This document shows, piece by piece, positions 40,205-47,539 of a stretch of 47,539 bases of DNA. The translations under genes were made by a program, and so were the position numbers. The stretch comes from Anaerolineales bacterium (GTDB lineage: Bacteria > Chloroflexota > Anaerolineae > Anaerolineales > UBA4823). How positions within the stretch are numbered: position 1 is the first letter of the stretch; every line of letters begins with the position of its first letter. Location: NCBI GenBank assembly GCA_022865865.1, contig JALHTN010000473.1, positions 1 through 47,539 on the forward strand, written 5' to 3'. A model generated the notes under the pieces. The model saw nothing but the letters and a program-made list of their open reading frames with translations, searched no databases and was not told where the DNA came from.

Positions 40205-42709
40205 ATGTTCGATGAAACTTCCGAAATCTCTGAAACATTAGAGTGGATGCTTCAGAGCCGCCAGGTGGGGGATGAAACCCTGGTTAAAACGCTGGTTCAT
40301 GAACAATATGCTCCTATCTACCGTTTTGCCCAGTCCGTATTAAATTCAACACAATCAAAGCGCGGCAAAAGCTTAACCGAACAGGTCATCCTTGCAGCTG
40401 TCGAAGAAGCTCACAAATACCCCGGCAATGTGGATGTGCAGGTATGGCTCTTTAACTTAACCTTCAAAATCTACGAGCAAAACAGAGGGTTAGATCTTTC
40501 TAGAACTTTCGTTACGCATGTAGGTGAGACTTACACTGAGAAGGGCAATAAAACGCAGGTCATTTCGGACTGGATAGACACATTACCAGACGAGATGCGC
40601 ATATCCATTACTCTGGAGTACTTGTATGGATTTACTGAGAGACAGATCGCTCAGGTGATTTACGCACCAGAATCCCTGATAACAGATCTCCTGGCTGGTT
40701 CGAAAAAATATTGGATGGGACAGAGGAATAGAGCTGCACACCTCGATGTGGGGGAAAGGGATATTATTGCCGCATTGATTGAGCGCTGGCCAGAGGATGA
40801 AATTGATAAAAATGATGAAGAACAAATTTCCCGGCGAATTCTGCTCAACCTGGGTGAAAAGGAGCGTCGAAAACACCGCATTGTCATATTGGGAGAGGCT
40901 GTCCTGGTTATATTGGCTATAATGCTCGTCGCCGGTATGGGTCGCATGATCAGCGTATTGACTCCGGAACCTACATCTCAACTTGTTTACGAAACCAGGC
41001 TGGTTAATCAGATTGTTTATGTATCACCCACTCCAAACCCTACCCAGCCAGCCACGCCTTTCCCGGAAAAAGCTGTTCTTTACCAAGCTGTTGGTGGTGA
41101 AACGCTGGGAGAGGTCGCTGAAAAAAAATTTTTTAATTCCCGGATATTAGAGGCTCTGAATAATATTCCCGCGGATCAACCGCTCAAAGCCGAACAACGT
41201 GTAATGATTGGTGTCAGTGATTCCCAGGTGCTCATGCCTACCCTCACCTCACCCAGTTCAACACCTGAACCTACTCAACCTATACCCTATGCGTTGAACC
41301 TGCAGACCAGTGATGCAGATATCCGCCAGCGGATCTTGGACGGAAGAGAATACTGGAAAACATTGTGGGCTGATGCCCTGGTGATTCAGTATGGACCTCC
41401 AGGCTACGTTGGTGAGCCCGAATTTAGACGCCAGCAGATCTGGATCGAGCAGCCCTATTTTAATTATCTATTGGATGGTACTAATGGAGGCGAGGTTGAA
41501 TTTATTTATTCTGCAGTGGGGGGATGGGAAAACCTGGTTAATACCCAAACTGGAGAATTGCTGTCTAATGTCGGTCCTCAAGGATTAAATTATCGACCCA
41601 ATCTCCAGCAAATGCTGTTTAATCGTGAATTTCAAGAAGGTTTCTCCGGAGAAATCGAGATTGTCAGGCAGGATCTAACCGCAGGACGAGAGGTATTGGT
41701 ATTGGATTGGTACTTGGACGAAGGACTAATGCGCGGGAGCGGATTTGAAAGTGAGCGGGAAAGAATTCTACATGGGCGCTATTGGGTTGATAAACACCTT
41801 GGGCTCGTCCTGCGCGCCCAGAAGTTCTCTGGGAATGCCACAAATCATCTTTTTGAAGAGACGATTGTCTCCAATGTCCAATTCAATGTCCCCATTCCCC
41901 GTCGCCTGTATGATCGCTCGCAATACGTGCAAACCTATTTTGCCAGGGACCACACAGGTGATTATGTCCTCGAACCCTTAGAACTGCCCGAAGATACCCT
42001 TGCACCCCCACAAGGGCAGGAAGATCTCCTGTATTTATCCCCACCTTCAGATTTCGCAATTAACAACAGCCAATTGTCCGTGCATTGGACAAGTCTTTCC
42101 CGGTTCAATCCCGAGCAAGGTACAACTGTTGATCTATTTGCGGATGGCTATTACCTGGGTAACGTCGAGTTTACGGAACCAGAACAATTGATTTGCACCC
42201 GCTCTCCAGATGGTTCCTTAATTGCTTTTTCCAGCTGGTCAAATGAGGTTGATTATGGATTTACTCCTTTGGGTTGGATCAATCTAAGCAAATTACCTGA
42301 GGTACATTATTTCAATCCCGAGTTCATCCCAAACGAGTTTGCATTTTCTCCGGATAACCAGCAGCTCGCAGTCTATGGATGCCAGCGGTATGGTGAACAG
42401 GCGTGCGGTATTTACCTTATTGAATTAGATTCGGGATCAGCACGGTTATTGAGATCGATAGAGCAGGGTGCTGAATTGATCTGGAGTCCGGATGGCAAGA
42501 AAATAGCAATTCAGGGCAGCTTTTTGAGAGAAGGAAGGTGGAGGGTATTAGTTCTCGATTCTAAATCTGGCAACCTAATCTATGATGGACCTTTTGATTG
42601 GGAGGGTTTCTCGATGGCATCTGGTTCCCCGATACATGATTGGGGGGTCCCATATCCACCTCTTCGGGGTGGTTTGGAAGTTTGCTCACAGCCTCCACAG
42701 GGTGAATAA
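40205..42709 (+). CDS. Sigma-like domain fused through a membrane helix to a large outer domain
   Basis: An 834-residue protein. Inside part (about 1-225): resembles region 2 and region 4 of ECF sigma factors (YAPIYRFAQSVLNST, DVQVWLFNLTFKIYEQN, then LPDEMRISITLEYLYGFTER and QIAQVIYAPESLITDLL). One membrane helix lies at about 226-250 (LGEAVLVILAIMLVAGMG). Outside: a Pro/Thr linker, a LysM-like stretch (GGETLGEVAEKKFFNSRILE), a second linker, a beta-rich domain of about 200 residues, and a C-terminal part with TolB-like blades (FAFSPDNQQLAVYGC, LIWSPDGKKIAIQGS). I choose the ATG at 40205 because AAGGA lies seven bases ahead; the ATG at 40184 has none. Whether the inner domain binds polymerase or only resembles sigma is unproven. 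Confidence 0.75.
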   Translation: MFDETSEISETLEWMLQSRQVGDETLVKTLVHEQYAPIYRFAQSVLNSTQSKRGKSLTEQVILAAVEEAHKYPGNVDVQVWLFNLTFKIYEQNRGLDLSRTFVTHVGETYTEKGNKTQVISDWIDTLPDEMRISITLEYLYGFTERQIAQVIYAPESLITDLLAGSKKYWMGQRNRAAHLDVGERDIIAALIERWPEDEIDKNDEEQISRRILLNLGEKERRKHRIVILGEAVLVILAIMLVAGMGRMISVLTPEPTSQLVYETRLVNQIVYVSPTPNPTQPATPFPEKAVLYQAVGGETLGEVAEKKFFNSRILEALNNIPADQPLKAEQRVMIGVSDSQVLMPTLTSPSSTPEPTQPIPYALNLQTSDADIRQRILDGREYWKTLWADALVIQYGPPGYVGEPEFRRQQIWIEQPYFNYLLDGTNGGEVEFIYSAVGGWENLVNTQTGELLSNVGPQGLNYRPNLQQMLFNREFQEGFSGEIEIVRQDLTAGREVLVLDWYLDEGLMRGSGFESERERILHGRYWVDKHLGLVLRAQKFSGNATNHLFEETIVSNVQFNVPIPRRLYDRSQYVQTYFARDHTGDYVLEPLELPEDTLAPPQGQEDLLYLSPPSDFAINNSQLSVHWTSLSRFNPEQGTTVDLFADGYYLGNVEFTEPEQLICTRSPDGSLIAFSSWSNEVDYGFTPLGWINLSKLPEVHYFNPEFIPNEFAFSPDNQQLAVYGCQRYGEQACGIYLIELDSGSARLLRSIEQGAELIWSPDGKKIAIQGSFLREGRWRVLVLDSKSGNLIYDGPFDWEGFSMASGSPIHDWGVPYPPLRGGLEVCSQPPQGE

Positions 42710-42771
42710 AACGATAAATCTGGTATAATTTTTTTGACTTGATCGGCAATTATTTTTCAAATAAACCATAA

Positions 42772-42797
42772 CGCCGGGTATCCCCCGGTGTTATTTT
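42772..42797 (+). terminator. Hairpin terminator after the sigma-like fusion gene
   Basis: CGCCGGG (42772-42778) pairs with CCCGGTG (42784-42790), seven pairs with one wobble and a 5-base loop, followed by TTATTTT. It lies 63 bases after the preceding stop and 40 bases before the E1 alpha ATG, so it could also act as an attenuator for the pdh operon. Confidence 0.65.
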
Positions 42798-42838
42798 CGT
42801 GCGATAGCTTGTCCAGTACTTGGAGGCCCAAAGCTGTT

Positions 42839-43798
42839 ATGGAAAAAAAAGAATATCTGGACTTATACCACCAGATGGTGCTGATCCGGCGCGTAGAAGA
42901 ACGCGCCGCCGAGCTTTATCAACAGGGGAAGATCGGCGGGTTTCTGCACCTTTATATCGGGCAAGAAGCAGTCAGCACCGGATTAATATCTGCTCGCAAA
43001 CCCCAGGATCGGATCATTACCGCCTACCGGGACCATGGAGTAGCGATCAATGCCGGGATATCGGCGAAATCATTGATGGCAGAGCTACTTGGGAAAGCCA
43101 CCGGGATATCAAAAGGCAAGGGTGGTTCGATGCATATGGCAGATGCATCGAAGAATTATTGGGGAGGTCATGCAGTCGTAGGTGCCCACCTGCCAATCGC
43201 GGCAGGGTTAGCGCTGGGTGACCAATACCAGTCCACGGATGGTGTCACAATCTGCATGTTTGGCGATGGCGCCACCAATATCGGCTTCTTCCATGAAGCA
43301 GTCAATCTTTCGAAAGTATGGGATCTGCCTGTGCTCTGGGTAACTGAGAACAACAAGTATGGGATGGGTACAACTGTTGAACGTGCATCGGCGGTTTCGG
43401 AAATCCGTCAAAAGGCGGAAGGCTATGGAATTCCCAATGCCCGGGTTGATGGCATGGATCTTATTGCTGTGAGAGCAGCTGCAGAAGAGCATTTGCAATA
43501 TATCCGTTCAGGCAATGGACCTTTCTTCTTAGAAGCGGTCACGTATCGATTTAGAGGACACTCAATGGGAGATCCGGAGCGATACCGCGAAAAGGATGAG
43601 ATTGAGAAATGGAAGGAAGAAGATCCGATCGGAATTTACCGAAAATATCTGGTTCGCGAAAAAATCACAACCAGCAAGCAGCTAGATGCGATCGACCAGC
43701 AGGTTGAAGAAGAGACACAAGATGCAGTTGAGTTTGCCGAATCAAGTCCCGAACCAACGGCGGAGCAATTATTTGTAGATATTTACGCTGATCAATAA
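42839..43798 (+). CDS. pdhA: Pyruvate/2-oxoacid dehydrogenase E1 component, alpha subunit
   Basis: A 319-residue thiamine-dependent subunit that decarboxylates pyruvate (or acetoin or a branched-chain 2-oxoacid) and passes the acyl group to E2. LYIGQEAVSTGLISA, then KGKGGSMHMAD and the TPP motif GDGATNIGFFHEAVNLSKVW (from Gly142) ending in ENNKYGMGT; the phosphorylation-loop-like YRFRGHSMGDPERYR follows. I use the ATG at 42839 with GGAGG about 12 bases upstream; an in-frame GTG at 42788 lies inside the terminator hairpin. Leads the E1 alpha-E1 beta-E2 operon. Confidence 0.93.
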   Translation: MEKKEYLDLYHQMVLIRRVEERAAELYQQGKIGGFLHLYIGQEAVSTGLISARKPQDRIITAYRDHGVAINAGISAKSLMAELLGKATGISKGKGGSMHMADASKNYWGGHAVVGAHLPIAAGLALGDQYQSTDGVTICMFGDGATNIGFFHEAVNLSKVWDLPVLWVTENNKYGMGTTVERASAVSEIRQKAEGYGIPNARVDGMDLIAVRAAAEEHLQYIRSGNGPFFLEAVTYRFRGHSMGDPERYREKDEIEKWKEEDPIGIYRKYLVREKITTSKQLDAIDQQVEEETQDAVEFAESSPEPTAEQLFVDIYADQ

Positions 43799-43867
43799 CA
43801 ATGGAGGTGCTAAAAGCACTACTGAGTTATCGATATCAGCGAACAGTTAAGAATCAAGGAATGATAT

Positions 43868-44839
43868 ATGGCTAGAATTACGATGCGTGAGGCAATCTCG
43901 CAGGCTTTGTGGGAGGAAATGGAAAGGGATGAGAAGGTATTCATCATAGGAGAGGAAGTTGGAGTCTGGGGTGGGACGTACGCAGTCACCAAAGGCTTCT
44001 ACGATCACTTTGGTGCCAAGCGGGTAAAAGATACACCCATTGCCGAATCCGCAATCATTGGTGCGGCGATCGGTGCTGCATTAACCGGATTGCGTCCGGT
44101 AGCGGAGCTGATGACTATCAATTTTGCATTTGCAGCCATGGACCATATTGTCAATGAAGCAGCCAAGTTGCGTTATATGTTCGGTGGGCAGTTCACCATT
44201 CCGATGGTGATCCGCACTCCAGGCGGTGGAGGCCGCCAGCTGGGTGCCACCCACTCACAAACACCGGATGCGATCTTCGCTCATTTCCCGGGCTTGAAAG
44301 TTGTGGCTCCAGGTACCCCAGAAGACGCCAAAGGTATGCTCAAATCTGCAATTCGCTCAGATGATCCGATCATGTTCATCGAGCATGCCACCCTCTACCA
44401 GGTTCGGGGCGACGTCCCAGATGAGGATTACACGATCCCTCTAGATAAAGCCAAAATCCATCGTTCAGGAAGCGATGTAACCCTGGTCACTTACAGCAAG
44501 ATGCTGGAGTTATCAGTTAAGGCAGCGGATCAACTAGCGAAAGAAGGAATAGACGCCGAGATCATCGATCTGCGCTGCTTGCGACCTTTGGACATGGAAC
44601 CCGTACTGGAATCGATCAAGAAAACCAACCGGGCAGTGGTGGTCGAAGAGGGATGGCGATCCTTTGGAGTTGGGGCGGAGGTTGCCTCCCGGATTTATGA
44701 GCAGGCTTTTGATTATGTGGATGCACCCATCCAGCGGGTTGCCCAGAAGGAGGTACCCCTGCCTTATAACCGCAATTTGGAACAAATGGCACTGCCTCAA
44801 GTCGAGGACATCATCCAGGCGGTAAAGGAGGTGCTTTAA
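43868..44839 (+). CDS. pdhB: Pyruvate/2-oxoacid dehydrogenase E1 component, beta subunit
   Basis: The 323-residue partner of E1 alpha. Marks are ITMREAISQALWEEMERDEK, FIIGEEVGVWGGTYAVTKGF, DTPIAESAIIGAAIGAALTG and PGGGGRQLGATHSQTPDAIF. AAGGA precedes the ATG. Its TAA shares one base with the ATG of the E2 gene (TAATG), implying coupling. Substrate choice between pyruvate and acetoin is not fixed by sequence alone. Confidence 0.95.
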   Translation: MARITMREAISQALWEEMERDEKVFIIGEEVGVWGGTYAVTKGFYDHFGAKRVKDTPIAESAIIGAAIGAALTGLRPVAELMTINFAFAAMDHIVNEAAKLRYMFGGQFTIPMVIRTPGGGGRQLGATHSQTPDAIFAHFPGLKVVAPGTPEDAKGMLKSAIRSDDPIMFIEHATLYQVRGDVPDEDYTIPLDKAKIHRSGSDVTLVTYSKMLELSVKAADQLAKEGIDAEIIDLRCLRPLDMEPVLESIKKTNRAVVVEEGWRSFGVGAEVASRIYEQAFDYVDAPIQRVAQKEVPLPYNRNLEQMALPQVEDIIQAVKEVL

Positions 44840-46122
44840 TGGCTGAAATCGTTAATATGCCCAAGCTGGGTTTTGATATGGCAGAAGGCACTTTAATCCG
44901 CTGGGTGGTCAAAGAGCAGGAAGCAGTCGAAAAAGGCCAGGTTTTAGCGGAGATAGAGACGGATAAAGCGACTGTCGAAGTGGAATCTCCATTTTCTGGT
45001 GTTGTGCGCCGGCATCTGGTTGAGCAAGATGCGATCGTACCGGTCAGCTCACCCATCGCTGTGATCGGCGATGGCGATGAAGAAATCGATTTTGAAGAGC
45101 TGTTAGCTGGTTACAAAGGGTTGTCATCCGAGGAAACAGAAGAGACAGAACCTGAGCCCTCCGATGAAGAGGTTTCCATTGATCCTGAAATAAGTGAAGA
45201 AGTGAGTGCGGACGGTGCAAGTTTACCTGATGGTGTCAGGGCTTCTCCCCTTGCAAGGCGGATGGCGCAATCCTTGAGTATTGATCTGCGCCAGGTGCGC
45301 GGCAGCGGCCCCAACGGGCGGGTAATAAAAACGGATATTGAAGCTTTTCAGGCCGCTCCACCGGTTAGCTTTGCTGAAACAGTGGCAGCATATCCAGTAA
45401 TCTCCGGAGAAATACCCGCTGACCGCATTATCCCCCTGACCAAATTGCGAACCGCAGTTGGGAAGCGCATGGTGCGGTCAAAGGTTGAATTTCCCCAGTT
45501 TTTTGTCACCCATGAATATGATGTCGAAACCTTAATGAAGTTACGCCTACAGGTCAATGCGCTCCTTCCGGAAGGGGAAAAGACATCGATCAATGATTAC
45601 ATCCTCAAAGCGGCAGCGCTGGCACTGCGAGAATTTCCCAACCTGAATGCCCGGCTCGAATCTGATGGGCTATCCGTCACTCAATTTGGGCACGTCAACA
45701 TCGGGGTTGCAGTAGCAGTTGATAATGGTTTGTTGACGGTGGTATGCCGGGACGCGGATTTAAAGCCTGTGCGCCAAATTTCCCAGGAAGTACGCAGCAT
45801 GGCGGAGCGCGCTCGTCAAGGTAAAGTTAAAGTTGAGGATATTGAAGGTTCAACTTTCTCAATCAGTAATCTGGGGATGTTCAACGTGGAGGAATTTATC
45901 GCCATAATTAATCCACCAGAAGCCGCCATCTTGGCTGTGGGCTCTGCCAACCAGGTACCCGTCGTCAAGGATAATGGTATCGTCCCTGGCTGGCGGATGA
46001 AAGCCACCATCTCCGTCGATCACCGTGTGAGCGATGGAGCAGAAGCCGCTCGCTTCCTGCAGGCATTGACCAAATACATCGAAGAACCGTTGCGTTTGAT
46101 CATTTCAGATTTATCAGGCTAG
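44839..46122 (+). CDS. pdhC: Dihydrolipoyl acyltransferase, E2 component
   Basis: A 427-residue E2 core. One N-terminal lipoyl domain with Lys43 in ETDKATVEVESPFSGVVRRH, an acidic linker (about 88-130), a peripheral-subunit-binding domain (ASPLARRMAQSLSIDLRQVR and GSGPNGRVIKTDI), a Pro/Ala linker and the trimer-forming catalytic domain with the active motif DHRVSDGAEAARFL (His395, Asp399). It transfers the acyl group to CoA. The E3 gene (dihydrolipoamide dehydrogenase) does not follow, so E3 must be encoded elsewhere. Confidence 0.95.
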   Translation: MAEIVNMPKLGFDMAEGTLIRWVVKEQEAVEKGQVLAEIETDKATVEVESPFSGVVRRHLVEQDAIVPVSSPIAVIGDGDEEIDFEELLAGYKGLSSEETEETEPEPSDEEVSIDPEISEEVSADGASLPDGVRASPLARRMAQSLSIDLRQVRGSGPNGRVIKTDIEAFQAAPPVSFAETVAAYPVISGEIPADRIIPLTKLRTAVGKRMVRSKVEFPQFFVTHEYDVETLMKLRLQVNALLPEGEKTSINDYILKAAALALREFPNLNARLESDGLSVTQFGHVNIGVAVAVDNGLLTVVCRDADLKPVRQISQEVRSMAERARQGKVKVEDIEGSTFSISNLGMFNVEEFIAIINPPEAAILAVGSANQVPVVKDNGIVPGWRMKATISVDHRVSDGAEAARFLQALTKYIEEPLRLIISDLSG

Positions 46123-46130
46123 GTGAAGCC

Positions 46131-46679
46131 ATGAATGAAGAAATCACCCATATTCGGCGGCGATTATCCGATGAAGGGGAAAAGACGATTGCTTTCTTTG
46201 AAGCCCTTTCCCCGGAGGATTGGGAACAGCAGATCTACTCGACAGGTTCAGAATGGCGAGTACGAGAGGTCTTAGCGCATTTCATCTCTGCTGAACACGC
46301 ATATCAAAAATACCTGGGTGATGTACTCCAAGGTGGCACAGGTGCTCCGGACAGTCTGGACATTGATCAGTTCAACGAAGCTGAAGTGTCCTCCATTCAA
46401 GGAAATCCGGCACAGCTGTTGGTAGGTTTTAAGCAAGTGCGCATAGATACACTCAGATTAACTGAGACTATAGAGGATGCTGAATTAACCCTCATTGCCA
46501 ACCATCCCTGGTTCGATGACAAAGAAATTGGCTGGTACCTAAAGCTTTTATACCGCCACAATACCATGCACCGCATGGATATTCGTAAAGCGCTCAAGTT
46601 AGGCGAACCTCTTGCCTCCACTGATGAACACCGAACTGGCAGGCAGGTCGATCCGCCGGGTCAAGCAATTAAGGAGTAA
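46131..46679 (+). CDS. DinB-family protein
   Basis: A 182-residue four-helix bundle protein of the DinB/DfsB superfamily. It has the conserved pattern of a metal-binding His triad: EVLAHFISAEHAYQKYLGD and LLYRHNTMHRMDIRKALKLG, with the tryptophan stretch SEWRVREV before the first. Related proteins are metal-dependent thiol transferases or small-molecule hydrolases; the function here is open. It begins eight bases after the E2 stop, probably on the same transcript. Confidence 0.8.
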   Translation: MNEEITHIRRRLSDEGEKTIAFFEALSPEDWEQQIYSTGSEWRVREVLAHFISAEHAYQKYLGDVLQGGTGAPDSLDIDQFNEAEVSSIQGNPAQLLVGFKQVRIDTLRLTETIEDAELTLIANHPWFDDKEIGWYLKLLYRHNTMHRMDIRKALKLGEPLASTDEHRTGRQVDPPGQAIKE

Positions 46680-46680
46680 G

Positions 46681-47247
46681 ATGCCATCAGTCGAATATGA
46701 TTTAGGATACCTGGAAATAGCAGCTGAATTACTGGAAAAGTACTTGCTGTCCAAAGAAATCTATTGGAAAATGAATGCCAGTTCCCCACCTGGTGAGCGA
46801 CGCTATCCTAGTTTAACTTTGGGGGGATTGCTGCTCGCATTAGAAAGGCTTCAGGCTCGTCAATTGAATTCCATCGAGGATGGAAGGAAAATAAAGGTAG
46901 AGAATAAAATTCATCCAATCCGGATGAAATGGCGTACTGCCTGGGGAGGGAAAGCCCGGGAAGAATACCACTCCAGAATAGACCTGTGGCGAAATTACCT
47001 GGAGGAATTCCGTCAAGATCCTAAGGGAAACTTCGATCGGTATCAGTATGAGGTGAGCCGCAGGGAAATGTTGAATTTATTATCGCAGGAAGCAGATGAC
47101 ATCCCTGCTGCCCAAAAGCAGATGCTGGCGGGGCTGGATCGGATCCTGGAGGGGTTGATGGTGCCGGGTGATTTTATTTGGGACGAGTCGCTGACTGCTG
47201 GATTTCCGCCCGAAGAACACCCCTACCTATATTTACGCCTAAGATAA
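46681..47247 (+). CDS. Unrecognised helical protein
   Basis: A 188-residue soluble protein with no family I recognise. It starts at the ATG at 46681, which has AAGGAG upstream; a longer frame from 46612 lies within the DinB gene. Features are an N-terminal helix (YLEIAAELLEKYLLSKEIYW), a basic middle (KIHPIRMKWRTAWGGKAREE) and an aromatic end (FPPEEHPYLYLRLR). The gap to the DinB gene is one base, so it belongs to the same transcript. Confidence 0.7.
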   Translation: MPSVEYDLGYLEIAAELLEKYLLSKEIYWKMNASSPPGERRYPSLTLGGLLLALERLQARQLNSIEDGRKIKVENKIHPIRMKWRTAWGGKAREEYHSRIDLWRNYLEEFRQDPKGNFDRYQYEVSRREMLNLLSQEADDIPAAQKQMLAGLDRILEGLMVPGDFIWDESLTAGFPPEEHPYLYLRLR

Positions 47248-47257
47248 TCATCAAATA

Positions 47258-47539
47258 CTATTGAGGATCAAGATAGTTCTCTTCTAGAATTGCCTGGCCT
47301 GCTCCGGTTTGGAGACAGGTGAGCAGATTCTGGAGACCAGCTCCTGGTTCGGTTTTGGTCAGAACGATCAGTGGCTTGCGTAATGCTTCCTGCAGGTCAG
47401 GCTCGATTTTGATGATGGATACATCTGGAGATGTCCAGGAGCGCGGCAAGAATCCTACGGCACCCGGGGTTTTTCCGATCGCTTCCAGCATGGCTTGCGG
47501 TGAGGGTGCTACTGACGCCAGACGGCTGAAGCGCTGTTC
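47258..47539 (-). CDS. C-terminal part of a PstS-like (PBP-like) substrate-binding protein (partial)
   Basis: The frame on the minus strand is open to the window edge, so its start lies outside. The 93 visible residues include MLEAIGKTPGAVGFLPRSWT, where xPGAVGFL resembles the hinge stretch of phosphate-type periplasmic-binding proteins, and a C-terminal helix LQNLLTCLQT. Such proteins deliver phosphate or another ligand to an ABC importer, or act as receptors. It converges with the unknown gene upstream (ten bases apart). Confidence 0.55.
   Translation of the reverse strand, partial: EQRFSRLASVAPSPQAMLEAIGKTPGAVGFLPRSWTSPDVSIIKIEPDLQEALRKPLIVLTKTEPGAGLQNLLTCLQTGAGQAILEENYLDPQ

Overview
The window looks like a chromosomal stretch from an uncultured Chloroflexota bacterium, most likely Anaerolineae-like. 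This is an inference from gene content: a GH57/glgC/malQ glucan module, many small zinc-ribbon proteins, a long pyruvate phosphate dikinase, ferredoxin-dependent and lipoate-dependent 2-oxoacid dehydrogenases side by side, a DUF5678-like domain fused to a tRNA nucleotidyltransferase, and a cyclase-ATPase-TPR giant protein. I see no rRNA, tRNA, CRISPR array or insertion sequence.

Layout. 1-4603: end of an unknown gene, then a GH57 protein (-) divergent from overlapping glgC-malQ (+). 4821-6510: zinc ribbon, cobalamin adenosyltransferase, membrane-anchored DsbA-like protein. 6593-12517 (-): a compact signalling run, read as MshEN-histidine kinase, GAF-histidine kinase, OmpR-type regulator, double XRE protein, TPR protein, acetyltransferase, V4R protein; a lone receiver protein lies divergently at 12818. 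13580-16398 (-): tdk, hpt, tRNA nucleotidyltransferase. 16659-17936 (-): a consensus promoter, a structured leader, rplU, rpmA, and an L31 protein fused to an RNA polymerase alpha-CTD-like domain, closed by a strong terminator. 18156-21635 (+): cyclase-ATPase-TPR protein. 21781-23772 (-): secreted subtilase with a Gly-Ala-Trp heptad tail, preceded by a c-di-GMP-I riboswitch and terminator. 24493-27255 (+): ppdK. 28065-30805 (-): 2-oxoacid:ferredoxin oxidoreductase (D-A-B-C). 31047-35700 (-): membrane operon with methyltransferase, F420-type oxidoreductase, YhfC-type protease, ABC-2 exporter and an Ig/zinc-ribbon membrane protein. 36311-36997: a protein made of four 37-residue repeats. 37374-39812: a small cluster of integron gene cassettes with attC-like sites and no integrase. 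40205-42709 (+): a sigma-like domain fused across the membrane to a large outer domain. 42839-46122 (+): pyruvate dehydrogenase E1 alpha, E1 beta, E2 without E3, followed by DinB-like and unknown genes; the window ends inside a binding-protein-like gene (-).

How it works together. Central carbon is covered at three points: glucan storage and remodelling, PEP/pyruvate interconversion (ppdK), and two alternative routes for 2-oxoacid oxidation. Two separate signals point to c-di-GMP: the riboswitch ahead of the subtilase and a kinase carrying two 24-residue MshEN motifs. The most unusual items are the L31/alpha-CTD fusion, the c-di-GMP-controlled repeat protease, the sigma/transmembrane chimera, the FPYxGxGYAW repeat protein and the integrase-less cassette cluster.
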